Positions 46,464-56,050 of a DNA stretch of 64,000 nt are shown here, piece by piece. The number at the start of each line of letters is the position of its first letter. Position 1 is the stretch's first letter. The stretch is from CAWGXG01 sp963826505 (lineage in GTDB: Bacteria > Chloroflexota > Anaerolineae > Aggregatilineales > Aggregatilineaceae). The stretch spans positions 186,001 through 250,000 of the forward strand of contig CAWGXG010000009.1 of assembly GCA_963826505.1 (NCBI GenBank), in the 5' to 3' direction. Both the position numbers and the translations under genes were made by a program. A model generated the notes under the pieces. The model worked only from the letters and a program-made list of their open reading frames with translations. It was not told the origin of the DNA and made no database searches.

Positions 46464-46479
46464 ATGTTAACTTTAACAT
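46464..46479. promoter_or_regulatory. Palindromic operator-like site
   Basis: ATGTTAA-CT-TTAACAT is a perfect 7-2-7 palindrome located 115 bp upstream of the UroD-type gene, in an AT-rich patch. A dimeric regulator is the likely ligand. Confidence 0.45.
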
Positions 46480-46582
46480 GATAATCAATCTCCCTCCAAT
46501 CTACCAGTAGCCTTCGGCAGGGTATGGTGTGATTTCCCTCACGCATCGCCGCGTTCGCTGGAGTGTTTTCGAGGCGAATCCG

Positions 46583-47993
46583 TTAGACCATGCGCATGGC
46601 TCGTCCCGGAGCCAGCAAAAACGGCGGGAGATAGGCGGGGAGATTCGAAAACGGCAGCACTTCGGGCTTGAGATGGATGCCGAGCGCGTTTTCCATAAAG
46701 GCGCGGCGGGCCTGGATACGCTGCCAGCCTTCCGGATAGCGTTCGACGAAGGCCGCGCGCAGCGCCTCGTCCGCCAGGGCGACGCCGTCCTCGATATTAG
46801 TGGTGAAGTAGGCGGTGCCCGTCGCGGGGATGACATCCACTTGCAGCGCCATGCCCGCTTGCAGCCGTTCCGTCGACCCGGCGTAAATGGGCGAATGGAC
46901 CCACTCGTCCAGGTGAATCAGGTGGCCGGGATTGAGCCCCAGGCCGAAAAAGGGATCGCCCAGGCGCGTGGCGATCACGTCGTACAGCGCGCCGCCCGTC
47001 ACGCCGATCCCCACCGTTTCGTACCAGGCCGCGATCGCCTCGAAATAGGGCGCGACGAGTTTGGGCACATAGTCGCGGATGTCTTCGGGCAATTCGGCGG
47101 CGTCGGCAACGACCCAACCCGCCCGGCAGTTCAGCGCGCCCCATACGCCATAGGCTGTCGTGAAGGGCTCGCCGCGCTGAATCGGCTTGAGCGACGGACT
47201 CGGCAGGCCCATAAAAGCGCGCCGTCCGCTGGAAAGCATGAGATGGCATGACAGCGGCAGCCCATTGACGTGCATCGCCTGGACGGCTTCGAACTCGGTC
47301 ATGCCGGGCCGCAAATTGAAAATCGCGTCGCGCACGGCCTGAGACGTGTATGTCGCGGCGAACTCGAAGCGTGCAAGCTGCTCGACCTCATTAATCGCGC
47401 GCAGGCCATGAGCGGAGTCCATCAGGAGGGCGTTGGCGTTGTGGACGTGGGACGGGCTGCCTGCCAGCGCGCGCAAGCGTATCCACGATATACGCCGGAA
47501 TTTCGAGCCAGGTCTGGGGACGGTCGGTTTCGGACAGTCCGAAATGCTTCCAACCTGCGACACCGACCTGCGCCCCACGGACCACGCCCGCCGCGCCGAG
47601 AATATCCGCCAGGAGCGGGCTGCGGCTGCGATCTTGCCCCAACAGGCTGAAGCTCTGAAACAGCACAATGTCCAGGTCGTCCTGAATCGGGCTGATGGGC
47701 GTGTACCCCCAGCCCTCGTTGCCGACGAGCAGTGTCGGGCGCGCGGCGGGCGCGTCGAGGTTAAACACCAACAGCGCCTCTTCAAAACGGGGATCATAGC
47801 CAGTCAGGTAGGCCAGATTGGCAAAATGCTCGCGATCGGCGTACACCACGAAGATCGTGTACTCCTCGGCGCGGGCGCGTTCCACCAGCGCGGCGATCCG
47901 CTGGCGGTACACCGGGGCCGGGATCGCGGGTTCGACAGATGGCAGGCCGAAATCGGGCAGAGCCACGTCGGCCAATTCAGCGTAACGTGTCAT
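46583..47993 (-). CDS. M24-like (creatinase/aminopeptidase P fold) protein, one frame break
   Basis: About 469 residues after removing one extra base near 47470; the corrected segment leads into AGSPSHVHNANALLMDSAHG. It has a creatinase N-domain (VYADREHFANLAYLTGYDPRFEEALLVF) and a pita-bread C-domain (LRPGMTEFEAVQAM, GLNPGHLIHLDEWVHSP, MALQVDVIPATGTAYFTTNIEDGVALAD). The paired Asp and the two C-terminal Glu that bind metal in M24 peptidases are not evident, so it may work without metal, as creatinase does, or be inactive. Gene order suggests a link with the methyl-transfer pair. ATG 47993; a TTG at 47996 is possible. Confidence 0.75.
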
Positions 47994-48068
47994 CAAACAG
48001 ACTCCCTTGAGCAGCGCAAACTGCGCCTAAGTGTAGCAGAGAATCAGCGCTGACGCGGAAAGCGGCGG

Positions 48069-48098
48069 TTGAGAGCTTTCCCGGCGTGGTGCTATAAT
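48069..48098 (+). promoter_or_regulatory. Promoter of the ClbS/DinB-like operon
   Basis: TTGAGA (48069-48074) and a consensus TATAAT (48093-48098) are 18 bp apart, 54 bp ahead of the gene start. Confidence 0.65.
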
Positions 48099-48151
48099 GC
48101 GCTCACCAAACGTCATATGACGGAACGAAGACCAGGAGGTCGCGGATTATC

Positions 48152-48637
48152 ATGCCCAAAGCGGATGTGATCGCCGATCTGCAGGCGGCCCGCGCCGCCC
48201 TGTTGGACAGCATCGCCGGGCTGACGCCCGACCAGATGGTTCAGGTTGGAGCCATCGGTTTGTGGTCGGTCAAAGATGCGCTGGCGCACCTGGTAGCCTG
48301 GGAGGCAGAACTCGTCACCACGTTGGCCCAACTGCCGCAGCTTAAGGCCCAGGCACCGCGCATCGTTGACATCGAAGACATCGACGAATGGAACGCGGAA
48401 CAGTACCATCTCAATGCGGGACGCCCACTGGCGCTCGTGCTCGAAGATTTCGAGGGCGTTCACAAGCATCTCGTCCAGGCCATCAACGCCCTGGACAGCC
48501 GCGTATTGGACGATAACCGCCGGTTCGTGTGGATGGAAGGCGAGCCGATCAGCTACCTGATCCTCGAAAACGCCACCTGGCACGAGGAAGAACACGCCGA
48601 AGATATTCGCGCCTGGCGCGAAGCGCAGGGCATCTGA
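48152..48637 (+). CDS. ClbS/DfsB-type DinB-like protein
   Basis: This 161-residue protein begins MPKADVIADLQAARAALLDSIAG and contains GLWSVKDALAHLVAWEAELVTTL with a metal-ligand His candidate, and NATWHEEEHAEDIRAW with a second His group. This is the four-helix DinB fold in the ClbS/DfsB subgroup. Relatives include the colibactin self-protection hydrolase, but most members are uncharacterised. AGGAGGT lies about 11 nt ahead of the ATG. It leads a three-gene unit. Confidence 0.85.
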   Translation: MPKADVIADLQAARAALLDSIAGLTPDQMVQVGAIGLWSVKDALAHLVAWEAELVTTLAQLPQLKAQAPRIVDIEDIDEWNAEQYHLNAGRPLALVLEDFEGVHKHLVQAINALDSRVLDDNRRFVWMEGEPISYLILENATWHEEEHAEDIRAWREAQGI

Positions 48638-48682
48638 CCCTGACTCAAGCGGCACGTCACGCACACCAAAGAGAGACATTCG

Positions 48683-48880
48683 ATGCATTTCTTGAGACGA
48701 CTGTCGGACCCCGACGCCCCGCCCGATGGCCCATCCCCCAACCAGACCGTGCTCGCTTATGTCACGCCGTCCGGAGAAATCACGCCGGTGCTCGCGTCCT
48801 TCCCCGGATCAGACAGCACGCATACCCCGGCAGGCAGCGTGACGCCCGCCATGCCAGTGGGCCGGAGGCCCGATCAATGA
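48683..48880 (+). CDS. Small hypothetical protein
   Basis: This 65-residue product (MHFLRRLSDPDAPPDGPSPN onward, Pro/Thr-rich) has no recognisable domain. Support comes from context: it lies 45 bp after the DinB-like gene, has GAGAGA about 6 nt before its ATG, and its TGA overlaps the ATG of the next gene (ATGA). It may be a true small protein or a leader that couples translation. Confidence 0.45.
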   Translation: MHFLRRLSDPDAPPDGPSPNQTVLAYVTPSGEITPVLASFPGSDSTHTPAGSVTPAMPVGRRPDQ

Positions 48881-49413
48881 TGACTCGCTCACCGTCGACA
48901 ACCGCTGCAAAGGCGGATCGCGTCCGCCGCCCGTTGGGGCTGACGATCGCCATTTGGGGCACGGCGGCGCTGTTCGGCGTGCTGCCGCTGCTGGAAGTGT
49001 ATTTTCTCAAGCGGCTCAACGCGACCGCCTACGAAGCGTTTATCCTGGGTGGTGTGGATATTTCCACCTGGAACTGGCTGGAAGGCTTGTTCGGTGGCGT
49101 GATGTTGATCATATGCGCGCTGGCGTGGTTGGGCCGCCCCTCATGGATTCGGTTCGCGTTGGTTGGCATGCTGCTGATCATGACCGCCATCAATTGTTAT
49201 CGCATCTACCAGGCCTGGACGACGTCCGCCGATCCGATTTTCGGCGGCCAGACGCAACAGGGGCTGCGCGTCCTGCTGCGCTGCCAGCTTCCGGGCCTGC
49301 TCGTGCTGCCGCCCTACGTGGTGTGGTACATCAATCGTGCCCCGGCCCGCGCCTTTTACCGGCGTGTCCCCCTGGCGACGCTGATTCCGGAATCGCAAAG
49401 CACAGAACGCTAA
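48877..49413 (+). CDS. Four-helix membrane protein of unknown function
   Basis: This 178-residue protein has a basic N-terminus and four hydrophobic segments: LTIAIWGTAALFGVLPLLEV, WLEGLFGGVMLIICALAWLG, WIRFALVGMLLIMTAINCYR and QLPGLLVLPPYVVWYI. I do not recognise a family. It starts at ATG 48877 overlapping the previous stop by 4 bp; a second ATG follows at once. Confidence 0.7.
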   Translation: MMTRSPSTTAAKADRVRRPLGLTIAIWGTAALFGVLPLLEVYFLKRLNATAYEAFILGGVDISTWNWLEGLFGGVMLIICALAWLGRPSWIRFALVGMLLIMTAINCYRIYQAWTTSADPIFGGQTQQGLRVLLRCQLPGLLVLPPYVVWYINRAPARAFYRRVPLATLIPESQSTER

Positions 49414-49673
49414 GCCCGATAAGGCTGTGCCGTGCATAGAATTCGCGTAATGCAATCTTAAGCGATCTATTTTTCGCATGTTTGGCAACTTGCACGGTAC
49501 ACTATGAAGTTCTGTTCGCAGGCTTCCCCGCCCATCTAATTCGTGCTATAATTTTCTGAGCGTGCTCCTACATTCGTAAGCTGATGCGGAGCCGTGCTCT
49601 TTTGTTGCCTATTCACCGTTTCAGAAGCACGGATTCCACGCAGCAGTACCCTCCAGGAGGCAACAGGAACCAC

Positions 49674-50828
49674 GTGATCCAGGAATTGATGAACCGCGCA
49701 GAGCAACGAGGCTACGTCACGTTCGAAGATGTATTGGAGCTATTGGATGAAGACAGTGATGATGTAAATGCCATCGAAGCGGTGCTGGACGAGTTGGATG
49801 AATTGGGGATAGAACTGCGTCAGCACGAGATTGACCCGCGCGACGACATTGAGCCTGTCGATGGCGAGTTCCAACCCGCGGAAGAGTCACACGATCCAGG
49901 TGTGGGTGATATTAACGCCGTCTCCGCCGACGACCCGGTGGGTCTCTATTTTCGCCAGATGGCCCAGGAACCCCTGCTCACCGCCCTGGAAGAGATCGAT
50001 CTGGCCAAACGGATCGAGCTGGGCCGCGACGCCACCGAGAGTCTGGCCGATCCTGCGCTCTCCTTCGACGAACGCGACCACCTGCTCCAATTGGTCGAAG
50101 ACGGTCAGGCCGCACGCGAACACCTGGGACGGGCCAATACACGCCTGGTGGTCAGCATCGCCAAGCGCTATATGGGCCAGGGTCTGCCCTTCCCTGACCT
50201 GATCCAGGAAGGCAACGTCGGGTTGATGCGCGCCGTCGATAAGTACGACTACAAGCGCGGTAACCGCTTCAGCACCTACGCGACGTGGTGGATTCGACAG
50301 GCGATCACCCGCGCGCTGGCGCAAAAAACGCGCACCATTCGCATTCCGCTGCACATGACCGAGCGCATCCGCCAGATGTACCGCACCGCCCAACTGCTGG
50401 AGCAGACGCTTGGCCACCGTCCCACCCCCGAAGAGATCGCCCAGGAAATGGAACTGCCCGCCGAGAGCGTGCGCGGCATGATGGATGCCAGCCAGCACGC
50501 CATCGCCCTGGAACGCCCAGTTGGCGACGACGGCGACAGCGAATTCGGGGATTTTATCGAAGATCAAGACTCGCCCAGCCCGGTCGAAGCGGCCACGCAG
50601 CATCTGCTGCAAGAAACGATCGAAGAAGTGCTGAGCGAACTCACCCCGCGCCAGAGCCACATTCTGCGACTGCGGTTTGGCCTGGGTGGCGGTGAGCCGC
50701 ATACCCTCGAAGAAATCGCCAACAAATTCGGGCTGAGCCGCGAGCGGATCCGCCAGCTCGAAAAAGAAGCGCTGCGCCGCCTGCGCCATCCGCGCCTGGC
50801 TCATAATCTGCGCGACTACCTGAACTAG
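49674..50828 (+). CDS. rpoD: Primary RNA polymerase sigma factor
   Basis: This 384-residue sigma-70 protein has an N-terminal region 1.1-like segment with an acidic tail. Region 1.2 is DPVGLYFRQMAQEPLLTALEE. Region 2 includes ANTRLVVSIAKRYMGQGLPF, DLIQEGNVGLMRAVDKYDY and RFSTYATWWIRQAITRAL. Region 3 follows, and region 4 is TLEEIANKFGLSRERIRQLEKEALRRLRHP. It directs core polymerase to housekeeping promoters. The start is a GTG (49674, VIQELMNRAEQRGY), with AGGAGG and AGGA upstream; ATG 49689 is an alternative. A TATAAT at 49547-49552 may drive it. Confidence 0.95.
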   Translation: MIQELMNRAEQRGYVTFEDVLELLDEDSDDVNAIEAVLDELDELGIELRQHEIDPRDDIEPVDGEFQPAEESHDPGVGDINAVSADDPVGLYFRQMAQEPLLTALEEIDLAKRIELGRDATESLADPALSFDERDHLLQLVEDGQAAREHLGRANTRLVVSIAKRYMGQGLPFPDLIQEGNVGLMRAVDKYDYKRGNRFSTYATWWIRQAITRALAQKTRTIRIPLHMTERIRQMYRTAQLLEQTLGHRPTPEEIAQEMELPAESVRGMMDASQHAIALERPVGDDGDSEFGDFIEDQDSPSPVEAATQHLLQETIEEVLSELTPRQSHILRLRFGLGGGEPHTLEEIANKFGLSRERIRQLEKEALRRLRHPRLAHNLRDYLN

Positions 50829-50873
50829 TCCCGCACGCGCCGCCGGGCGTGACAACTGAATAGGCTAATGGTG

Positions 50874-50907
50874 AGGCCGGGGCAGAGCTGCTGTCCCGGC
50901 CTTTTTG
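50874..50907 (+). terminator. Intrinsic terminator after rpoD
   Basis: An 8-bp stem AGGCCGGG/CCCGGCCT, with an inner CAG/CTG extension, is followed by TTTTTG, 46 bp after the sigma-factor stop. Confidence 0.9.
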
Positions 50908-51062
50908 TGTGTGCGAACAGCGATCAGCCAGCCGTAAGAGGCTAGCCCCATCTCCGGCTGCCTTTCTCACGCGATACGCCCGACAGCGGCGTTCCCTGGT
51001 ATAATCGGGGCGTTAGCAGCGCGACAAGTATCCATTTGTAGTTGGCGTGTGAGGAGCACCGC

Positions 51063-52431
51063 ATGAATCCGTATGAATTTGCTGCCGCTCACGAGGCGGA
51101 ATTTCTCGACGATTTGAAAGAACTGCTGCGCATTCCCAGCATCAGCACCATGTCGGAGCACAAAGCCGACATTCGCCGCGCAGCAGAATGGCTCACAGCG
51201 GATTTCGAAAGCATGGGCATGACGCGTGTAGAGTTGTTCCCCACCGGCGGACACCCGATCGTGTACGCGGAATGGCTGGGAGCCTCTGGCGCACCGACCG
51301 TTTTAATCTACGGGCATTACGACGTGCAGCCCGCCGATGACGCCGCCGGGCAATGGCTCAGCGATCCCTTTGAGCCGGATATCCGCGATGGCAACTTATA
51401 CGCGCGCGGGGCGACCGACGATAAGGGCCAGACCTTCACCCAGATGAAAGCCGTGCACAGCCTGTTGGCGACAAATGCGCTCCGCGTCAATGTCAAGTTC
51501 ATCATCGAGGGCGAAGAAGAAAGCGGCTCGGTCCACCTGTACGAATTTGTCGAACAGCATACCGATTTGCTCGCCGCGGACGTGGTCGTTGTGTCCGATA
51601 CGCACGTTCTGGGGTTGGACACGCCGTCACTCGTAGTCGGGCTGCGCGGCATCACCTACACCGAGATCGAAGTCCAGGGTCCGACTCAGGACCTGCACTC
51701 CGGCACGTTTGGGGGCGCGGTGCATAACCCGATCCAGGCGCTCACCGAGATCCTCAGCGCCATGCATACACCAGATGGCCGCATCACCATCCCTGGGTTC
51801 TACGACCGCGTACGCGAGCTGAGCGCCGAAGAACGCGCCGAACTGGCCAAGGTACCCTATCCGCTGGCGCGGCTCAAAGCCGAAACTGGCGTCAGCGAAG
51901 AATGGGGCGAACAGGGTTACGCGCTGCACGAGCGCCTGGGCATCCGGCCCACCCTGGAGATCAACGGGATCGTGGGCGGCTGGACAGGCGAAGGCGGCAA
52001 AACCGTGCTCCCCGCGCGAGCCATGGCGAAAGTCAGCTGCCGCTTGGTGCCCGACCAGGACCCGGACGAGATTTACGACCTGATCGCGCAGTTCGTGGCC
52101 GATCATACGCCCGCCACTGTTACCAGCAGCGTGCGCTCGCTGCACAACGGCATGTGGGTCACCGTCGATCCGACCTCATCCCTATATGCAGGCCGCCGCG
52201 CGCGCGTACGAATACGGGTTCGGCAAGCGCCCGGTCTTAATGCGCGAGGGCGGTTCAATTCCGATTGTCGGCACCTTCCAAAAATCGCTCAACGTGCCCG
52301 CCATCCTGATGGGCTTCGGCCTGCCGGACGATCATCTGCACGGTCCCAACGAAAAATACGCGCTGGAATGCTTCCACAGAGGCATTCCTACCGCGATCCA
52401 TTTCCTGCAAGACGTGGGTGAACAAAGCTAA
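51063..52431 (+). CDS. M20 family metallopeptidase (dipeptidase type), one frame break
   Basis: About 455 residues after removing one extra T near 52176, giving VDPTHPYMQAAARAYEYGFG. M20 motifs: VLIYGHYDVQPADD (zinc His and Asp), YARGATDDKGQ (bridging Asp), IIEGEEESGS (catalytic and ligand Glu), VSDTHVL, and the C-terminal His in LHGPNEKYALE. Members cleave dipeptides or short peptides in the cytosol. ATG 51063 has GAGGAG about 6 nt upstream, and a TATAAT at 51000-51005 is a likely -10 element. Confidence 0.93.
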
Positions 52432-52459
52432 CCACGATCTCGCGCCCTAGACGAACTCC

Positions 52460-52494
52460 AACGGCCCCCGCTGCATCCGGGGGCCGTTTGTTTG
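52460..52494 (+). terminator. Intrinsic terminator after the M20 gene
   Basis: A perfect 10-bp stem (AACGGCCCCC with GGGGGCCGTT) and 9-nt loop are followed by TTGTTTG, 28 bp after the stop. Confidence 0.8.
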
Positions 52495-52679
52495 CGGGCG
52501 CCCCGCGACCGGCGCCGCCGTGATTCATAAATTTAAAGTTGATTTTAATGCCATTTTTATGGATGGGCATCGTGTGAGTGTTAGGATGGTTTTAGAAGAT
52601 CATCCTGTTTCTTCATTCATCATCAATCATTGATGGTTCACCACAGGAGAACACAGTAAGTCAGCGGGGAGAGGGTACA

Positions 52680-53138
52680 ATGCTAAACTTCGTCAAGCAA
52701 TTATTCCGGCGTAATCGCGCTACCCAACACGGTCAAGGATTGGTCGAGTACGCGTTAATCCTCGCGCTGGTCGCCGTTGTTGTGATTACTGGACTCAGCT
52801 TCACGGGAAGAACAGTCGCCAGTGCCTACTGCGTCACCAGCAGCGCGCTGGGCGCGGATACGTCGACCGTCGATTTTTGCTCCTACATCGAAGCTAAGGC
52901 TATCTGCAAGCAGACGTCCGGCGTTTTGGAGCTAACTGCCTACTTCAATGCAGATGGTGGTCGCGTAAAAGACACTGGGCTGGGCATCACGGCCTCGCCG
53001 GGTGGAGACATGACCCGCACCAATAAGAAATACACGACCTCCATGCCAGTCAATGGCGAGTGCCCGGCTTCGGTTACCTTCCGCGCCACGAACGGCTATG
53101 CTCGGACGGTAGACGTAAAGATCAAGAAGAACCAATAG
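52680..53138 (+). CDS. Flp/Fap-type pilin-like protein
   Basis: This 152-residue protein has a class III (type IVb) prepilin N-terminus: a basic leader (FVKQLFRRNRATQHG) and then QGLVEYALILALVAVVVITG, with the G|QGLVEYAL cleavage and the +5 Glu typical of Flp pilins. The remaining 100 residues are unusually long for Flp and contain several Cys (for example TVDFCSYIEAKAICKQTSG and NGECPASVTF), possibly forming disulfides outside the cell. No tad or pilus assembly genes are nearby. The upstream 185 bp is AT-rich; GGGGAGAGGG precedes the ATG. Confidence 0.85.
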   Translation: MLNFVKQLFRRNRATQHGQGLVEYALILALVAVVVITGLSFTGRTVASAYCVTSSALGADTSTVDFCSYIEAKAICKQTSGVLELTAYFNADGGRVKDTGLGITASPGGDMTRTNKKYTTSMPVNGECPASVTFRATNGYARTVDVKIKKNQ

Positions 53139-53192
53139 CGCGGATATCACCCGGACGAGGGTCGCGAACCCCATCTCGATCGCTTAAACAAA

Positions 53193-53225
53193 CACTCCCC
53201 AGGCAGTCAAGATTCCTGGGGAGTG
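53193..53225. terminator. Bidirectional hairpin between pilin and ligase genes
   Basis: A perfect 11-bp stem (CACTCCCCAGG with CCTGGGGAGTG) and 11-nt loop lie between convergent genes. Confidence 0.8.
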
Positions 53226-53254
53226 CGTTATTATGCTGACAGAAGGCGCTGCGT

Positions 53255-54352
53255 TTACGTCGTGACGCCGATTCCCTGCCGCTCAGCCGCCGATTCTACG
53301 ATCGTATTGATCAGCCGTTCGTAGGTCCAGTCCGCGCCGTGAGCCTGGATGCACAAATCACTGTAACCGGGATTCAGACCGGGCAGCGGATTGACTTCCA
53401 GGATATAGGGCTTGTCGTCGTTGGCGGCATCCAGCCGGAAATCCACGCGTGCCACGTCTTTGCAGTCCGTCACGCGGAAGACCGCCGCCGCCAACCGCTT
53501 CAGCTCAGCATCCAAGGCGGGATCGAGCGGAGCCGGGCAGAAATAGTGAAAATCGTCGACCAGTTCGGTTTTTAGGCGATTGGTATAGACACCACCCTCG
53601 GTGCCATCGTAGCCCGCGAAATTGACTTCCAACGGGGCCAGGAAGGTCAGCCCTTCCGGCAGGATATTCGGCGCCGTACGCTCATTCAGACGGCGCGCCG
53701 CCGGGGATTTCAGGTTGCCGAGCATGCCAACCGTCAGCTCGCGCCCTTCGATGTAATGTTCGACCAGAATCGGCTGGTTGTAGCGCCGCAGCTGGTCGGC
53801 TACCTGGACGCGCAGCTGCGCGACGGTCCGTACGACACTGTCCGCGCTGATGCCCATACTCGTGCCTTCGCGGCTCGGTTTGACAAACAGCGGGAAGCAC
53901 AGCTCACCGTGCTCGTCGAGCAGATCGGGATCGAGCTGCTCATCGGCGTTCTCGAACACCTGGAACTCCGGCGTGGGCAGCCCGTGATAATAGAGCACGC
54001 GCTTGGTCATGGGCTTGTCGAGCGCCAGCGCCAGCGTCAACACCTGGCTGCCCGTGTAGGGGAGCCGCAGCATTTCCAGCACCGCCGGAATCTGAGCTTC
54101 GCGACCATCTCCGAAATGGCTCTCGGCGATGTTGAAGCACAGATCGGGCTGGTACGCCCGCAAACGCTCGACCAGATTATATGGCGGCTCGATGATCGCC
54201 TCGAAAAAAGCCGCCTCGTGACCCCCGCTTTGCAGCGCGGCCACGAGCGCGTTAACCGTCTTGGGGCTGTCCAGGTCGTCCCACTGATCGGGCGACATGC
54301 CTTCCCAGGTGGGCGCATTCTTCTTCAGATTAGCCAGGACCGCAATCCGCAT
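53255..54352 (-). CDS. D-Ala-D-Ala ligase-like ATP-grasp enzyme
   Basis: This 365-residue ATP-grasp enzyme opens MRIAVLANLKKNAP and has the Ddl-type GDGREAQIPAVLEMLRLPYTGS, ALALDKPMTKRVLYYHGLPTP, the ATP lid CFPLFVKPSREGTSMGIS and the metal site ARVDFRLDAANDDKPYILEVNPLPGLNP. These enzymes join an amino acid carboxylate to an amine with ATP. It is a diverged Ddl, and its ATG overlaps the stop of the lysine 2,3-aminomutase (TGATG). A role in ligating beta-lysine or a related amino acid, rather than D-Ala-D-Ala synthesis, is an inference from that coupling. Confidence 0.88.
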   Translation of the reverse strand: MRIAVLANLKKNAPTWEGMSPDQWDDLDSPKTVNALVAALQSGGHEAAFFEAIIEPPYNLVERLRAYQPDLCFNIAESHFGDGREAQIPAVLEMLRLPYTGSQVLTLALALDKPMTKRVLYYHGLPTPEFQVFENADEQLDPDLLDEHGELCFPLFVKPSREGTSMGISADSVVRTVAQLRVQVADQLRRYNQPILVEHYIEGRELTVGMLGNLKSPAARRLNERTAPNILPEGLTFLAPLEVNFAGYDGTEGGVYTNRLKTELVDDFHYFCPAPLDPALDAELKRLAAAVFRVTDCKDVARVDFRLDAANDDKPYILEVNPLPGLNPGYSDLCIQAHGADWTYERLINTIVESAAERQGIGVTT

Positions 54353-56028
54353 CAGTTCGTTCCCTCGCCAGAGTGATCGCCGCTGTCGTGTTCATGCTTC
54401 GGACCGTGGCCGTTGCCATTCCCATTGCTGTGGCCATTTCCGTTGCCGTTACCGTTGCCATTCGGCGCACCTTTGCGCCCGCTGATGGTGGCAGGGCCAT
54501 TGGCGGTACTGCGCTTGCCGTTGTGGCCGTTCTTGCTGCCGCCATTCCCATTTGCGCCGCCGTTGGCTTTGCCGCTGACTTTGAGCACGGTGCGGCTTTG
54601 CTCGGTGCTGCCCATGTGGAAACGCTGCCATTTCGCGGCGTTGGCGTTCAAGCGGTGCTGGATGCCGTTGCGGCGGTGGATGTCGTCGAAGCCTTCGGGC
54701 TTGATCGACGCGGCTCCGCCCGACAGCAGCAAACTTACACCCCCCTGGCCCGCCTCGCGCCGCTGGTTCGCCTGGGCGTCGAGGTGATCGATCTGGTGCG
54801 GGTCATAGTCAAGCGGTTCATCATAGGTGGTGATGTAGCCTTCGTAGTTGCGCAGCACGATTTTGCCGGGAGCCTGGCTGATCAGGTACTGCGGCATGAC
54901 CGGGATCTTGCCGCCGCCGCCCGGCGCATCGACCACATAGGTCGGCACCGCGTAGCCGCTGGTATGCCCACGCAGCCCTTCGATGATCTCGATTCCTTTG
55001 GATATCGTCGTGCGGAAATGCCCCACGCCCTTGACCAGATCGCACTGGTAGAGGTAGTAGGGCCGCACGCGGTTGCGTACCAGCGTGTGGACCAGCTCGC
55101 GCTGGATGTTGAGGCTGTCATTGATCCCGGCCAGCAGCACGCTCTGGTTGCCAAGCGGGACTCCGGCGCGCGACAGTTTGTCAAGTGCGCGCGTCAACTC
55201 GGGCGTGATCTCTTTGGGGTGATTGACGTGAATATTCATCCACAGCGGGTGGTAGCGGCCCAGCATCTCCGCAAACTCGTCGGTGATGCGCTGTGGCAGG
55301 AAGACCGGCACGCGGCTGCCAATGCGGATGATCTCGATATGCTCGATGGCGCGCAGGCTGGACAGGATGTATTCCAGCGTCTTGGGCGCAATCGTGAGCG
55401 GATCGCCGCCGCTGAGCAGCACATCACGCACCTGGGGCGTGCGGCGCAGATAATCGAGCTGTAACTCGAACTCTGCCCGACTGAAGTTGGCTACCGGATC
55501 GCCGACGATGCGACTGCGCGTACAATACCGGCAGTAGCTCGCGCACTGAGTCGTGATCAACATCAGCACGCGATCAGGGTAACGGTGCACCAGGCCCGGC
55601 ACAGGACTGTGTTGATCCTCGGCCAGGCTGTCCTCCATCATGCCCTCGAACGCTTCCAGTTCGCGCCCCAACGGAATGACCTGTCGCCGCACCGGGCACA
55701 ACGGGTCGTCCGGATCGATGAGACTGGCAAAGTAGGGCGTGATATCGACGCGGAATTTGTTCTCGGCCGTGAGGCCCGCGATTTCTTCCGGCGTCAGGTG
55801 AATCAGTTGTGAAAGCTCCTCGACGGAGTTCAGGCGATGGGCTAACTGCCACCGCCAATCGTCCCATTGGCTGTCGGGCACATCGGCCCACAGCGCAGGA
55901 CGGGGAGTCCGCGTCAGCGTGACAGCACGGTCAGCGACAGGCGCGGGGACATGCGGAGTGAGCGTCTGGGGGCTAAGACCAGGGGGCTCCTCCAGTTCCG
56001 GTGTTTGAGTGGTATCCTGCTCGGTCAT
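54352..56028 (-). CDS. kamA: Lysine 2,3-aminomutase family radical SAM protein with Gly/Asn tail
   Basis: This 558-residue protein has the radical SAM CxxxCxxC in TQCASYCRYCTRSRIVGDP (Cys162, 166, 169), LLSGGDPLTIAPKTLEYIL for SAM binding, and VVDAPGGGGKIPVMPQY with the PLP-binding Lys of lysine 2,3-aminomutases. It converts L-lysine to beta-lysine in characterised members. The last 70 or so residues are a Gly/Asn/Lys/His-rich low-complexity tail (for example GNGNGNGHSNGNGNGHG), which normal KamA lacks. GGAGAAGGA lies 6 nt ahead of the ATG. Its stop overlaps the ligase start. Confidence 0.92.
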   Translation of the reverse strand: MTEQDTTQTPELEEPPGLSPQTLTPHVPAPVADRAVTLTRTPRPALWADVPDSQWDDWRWQLAHRLNSVEELSQLIHLTPEEIAGLTAENKFRVDITPYFASLIDPDDPLCPVRRQVIPLGRELEAFEGMMEDSLAEDQHSPVPGLVHRYPDRVLMLITTQCASYCRYCTRSRIVGDPVANFSRAEFELQLDYLRRTPQVRDVLLSGGDPLTIAPKTLEYILSSLRAIEHIEIIRIGSRVPVFLPQRITDEFAEMLGRYHPLWMNIHVNHPKEITPELTRALDKLSRAGVPLGNQSVLLAGINDSLNIQRELVHTLVRNRVRPYYLYQCDLVKGVGHFRTTISKGIEIIEGLRGHTSGYAVPTYVVDAPGGGGKIPVMPQYLISQAPGKIVLRNYEGYITTYDEPLDYDPHQIDHLDAQANQRREAGQGGVSLLLSGGAASIKPEGFDDIHRRNGIQHRLNANAAKWQRFHMGSTEQSRTVLKVSGKANGGANGNGGSKNGHNGKRSTANGPATISGRKGAPNGNGNGNGNGHSNGNGNGHGPKHEHDSGDHSGEGTN

Positions 56029-56050
56029 TGTAGTCCTTCTCCCATAAAAT

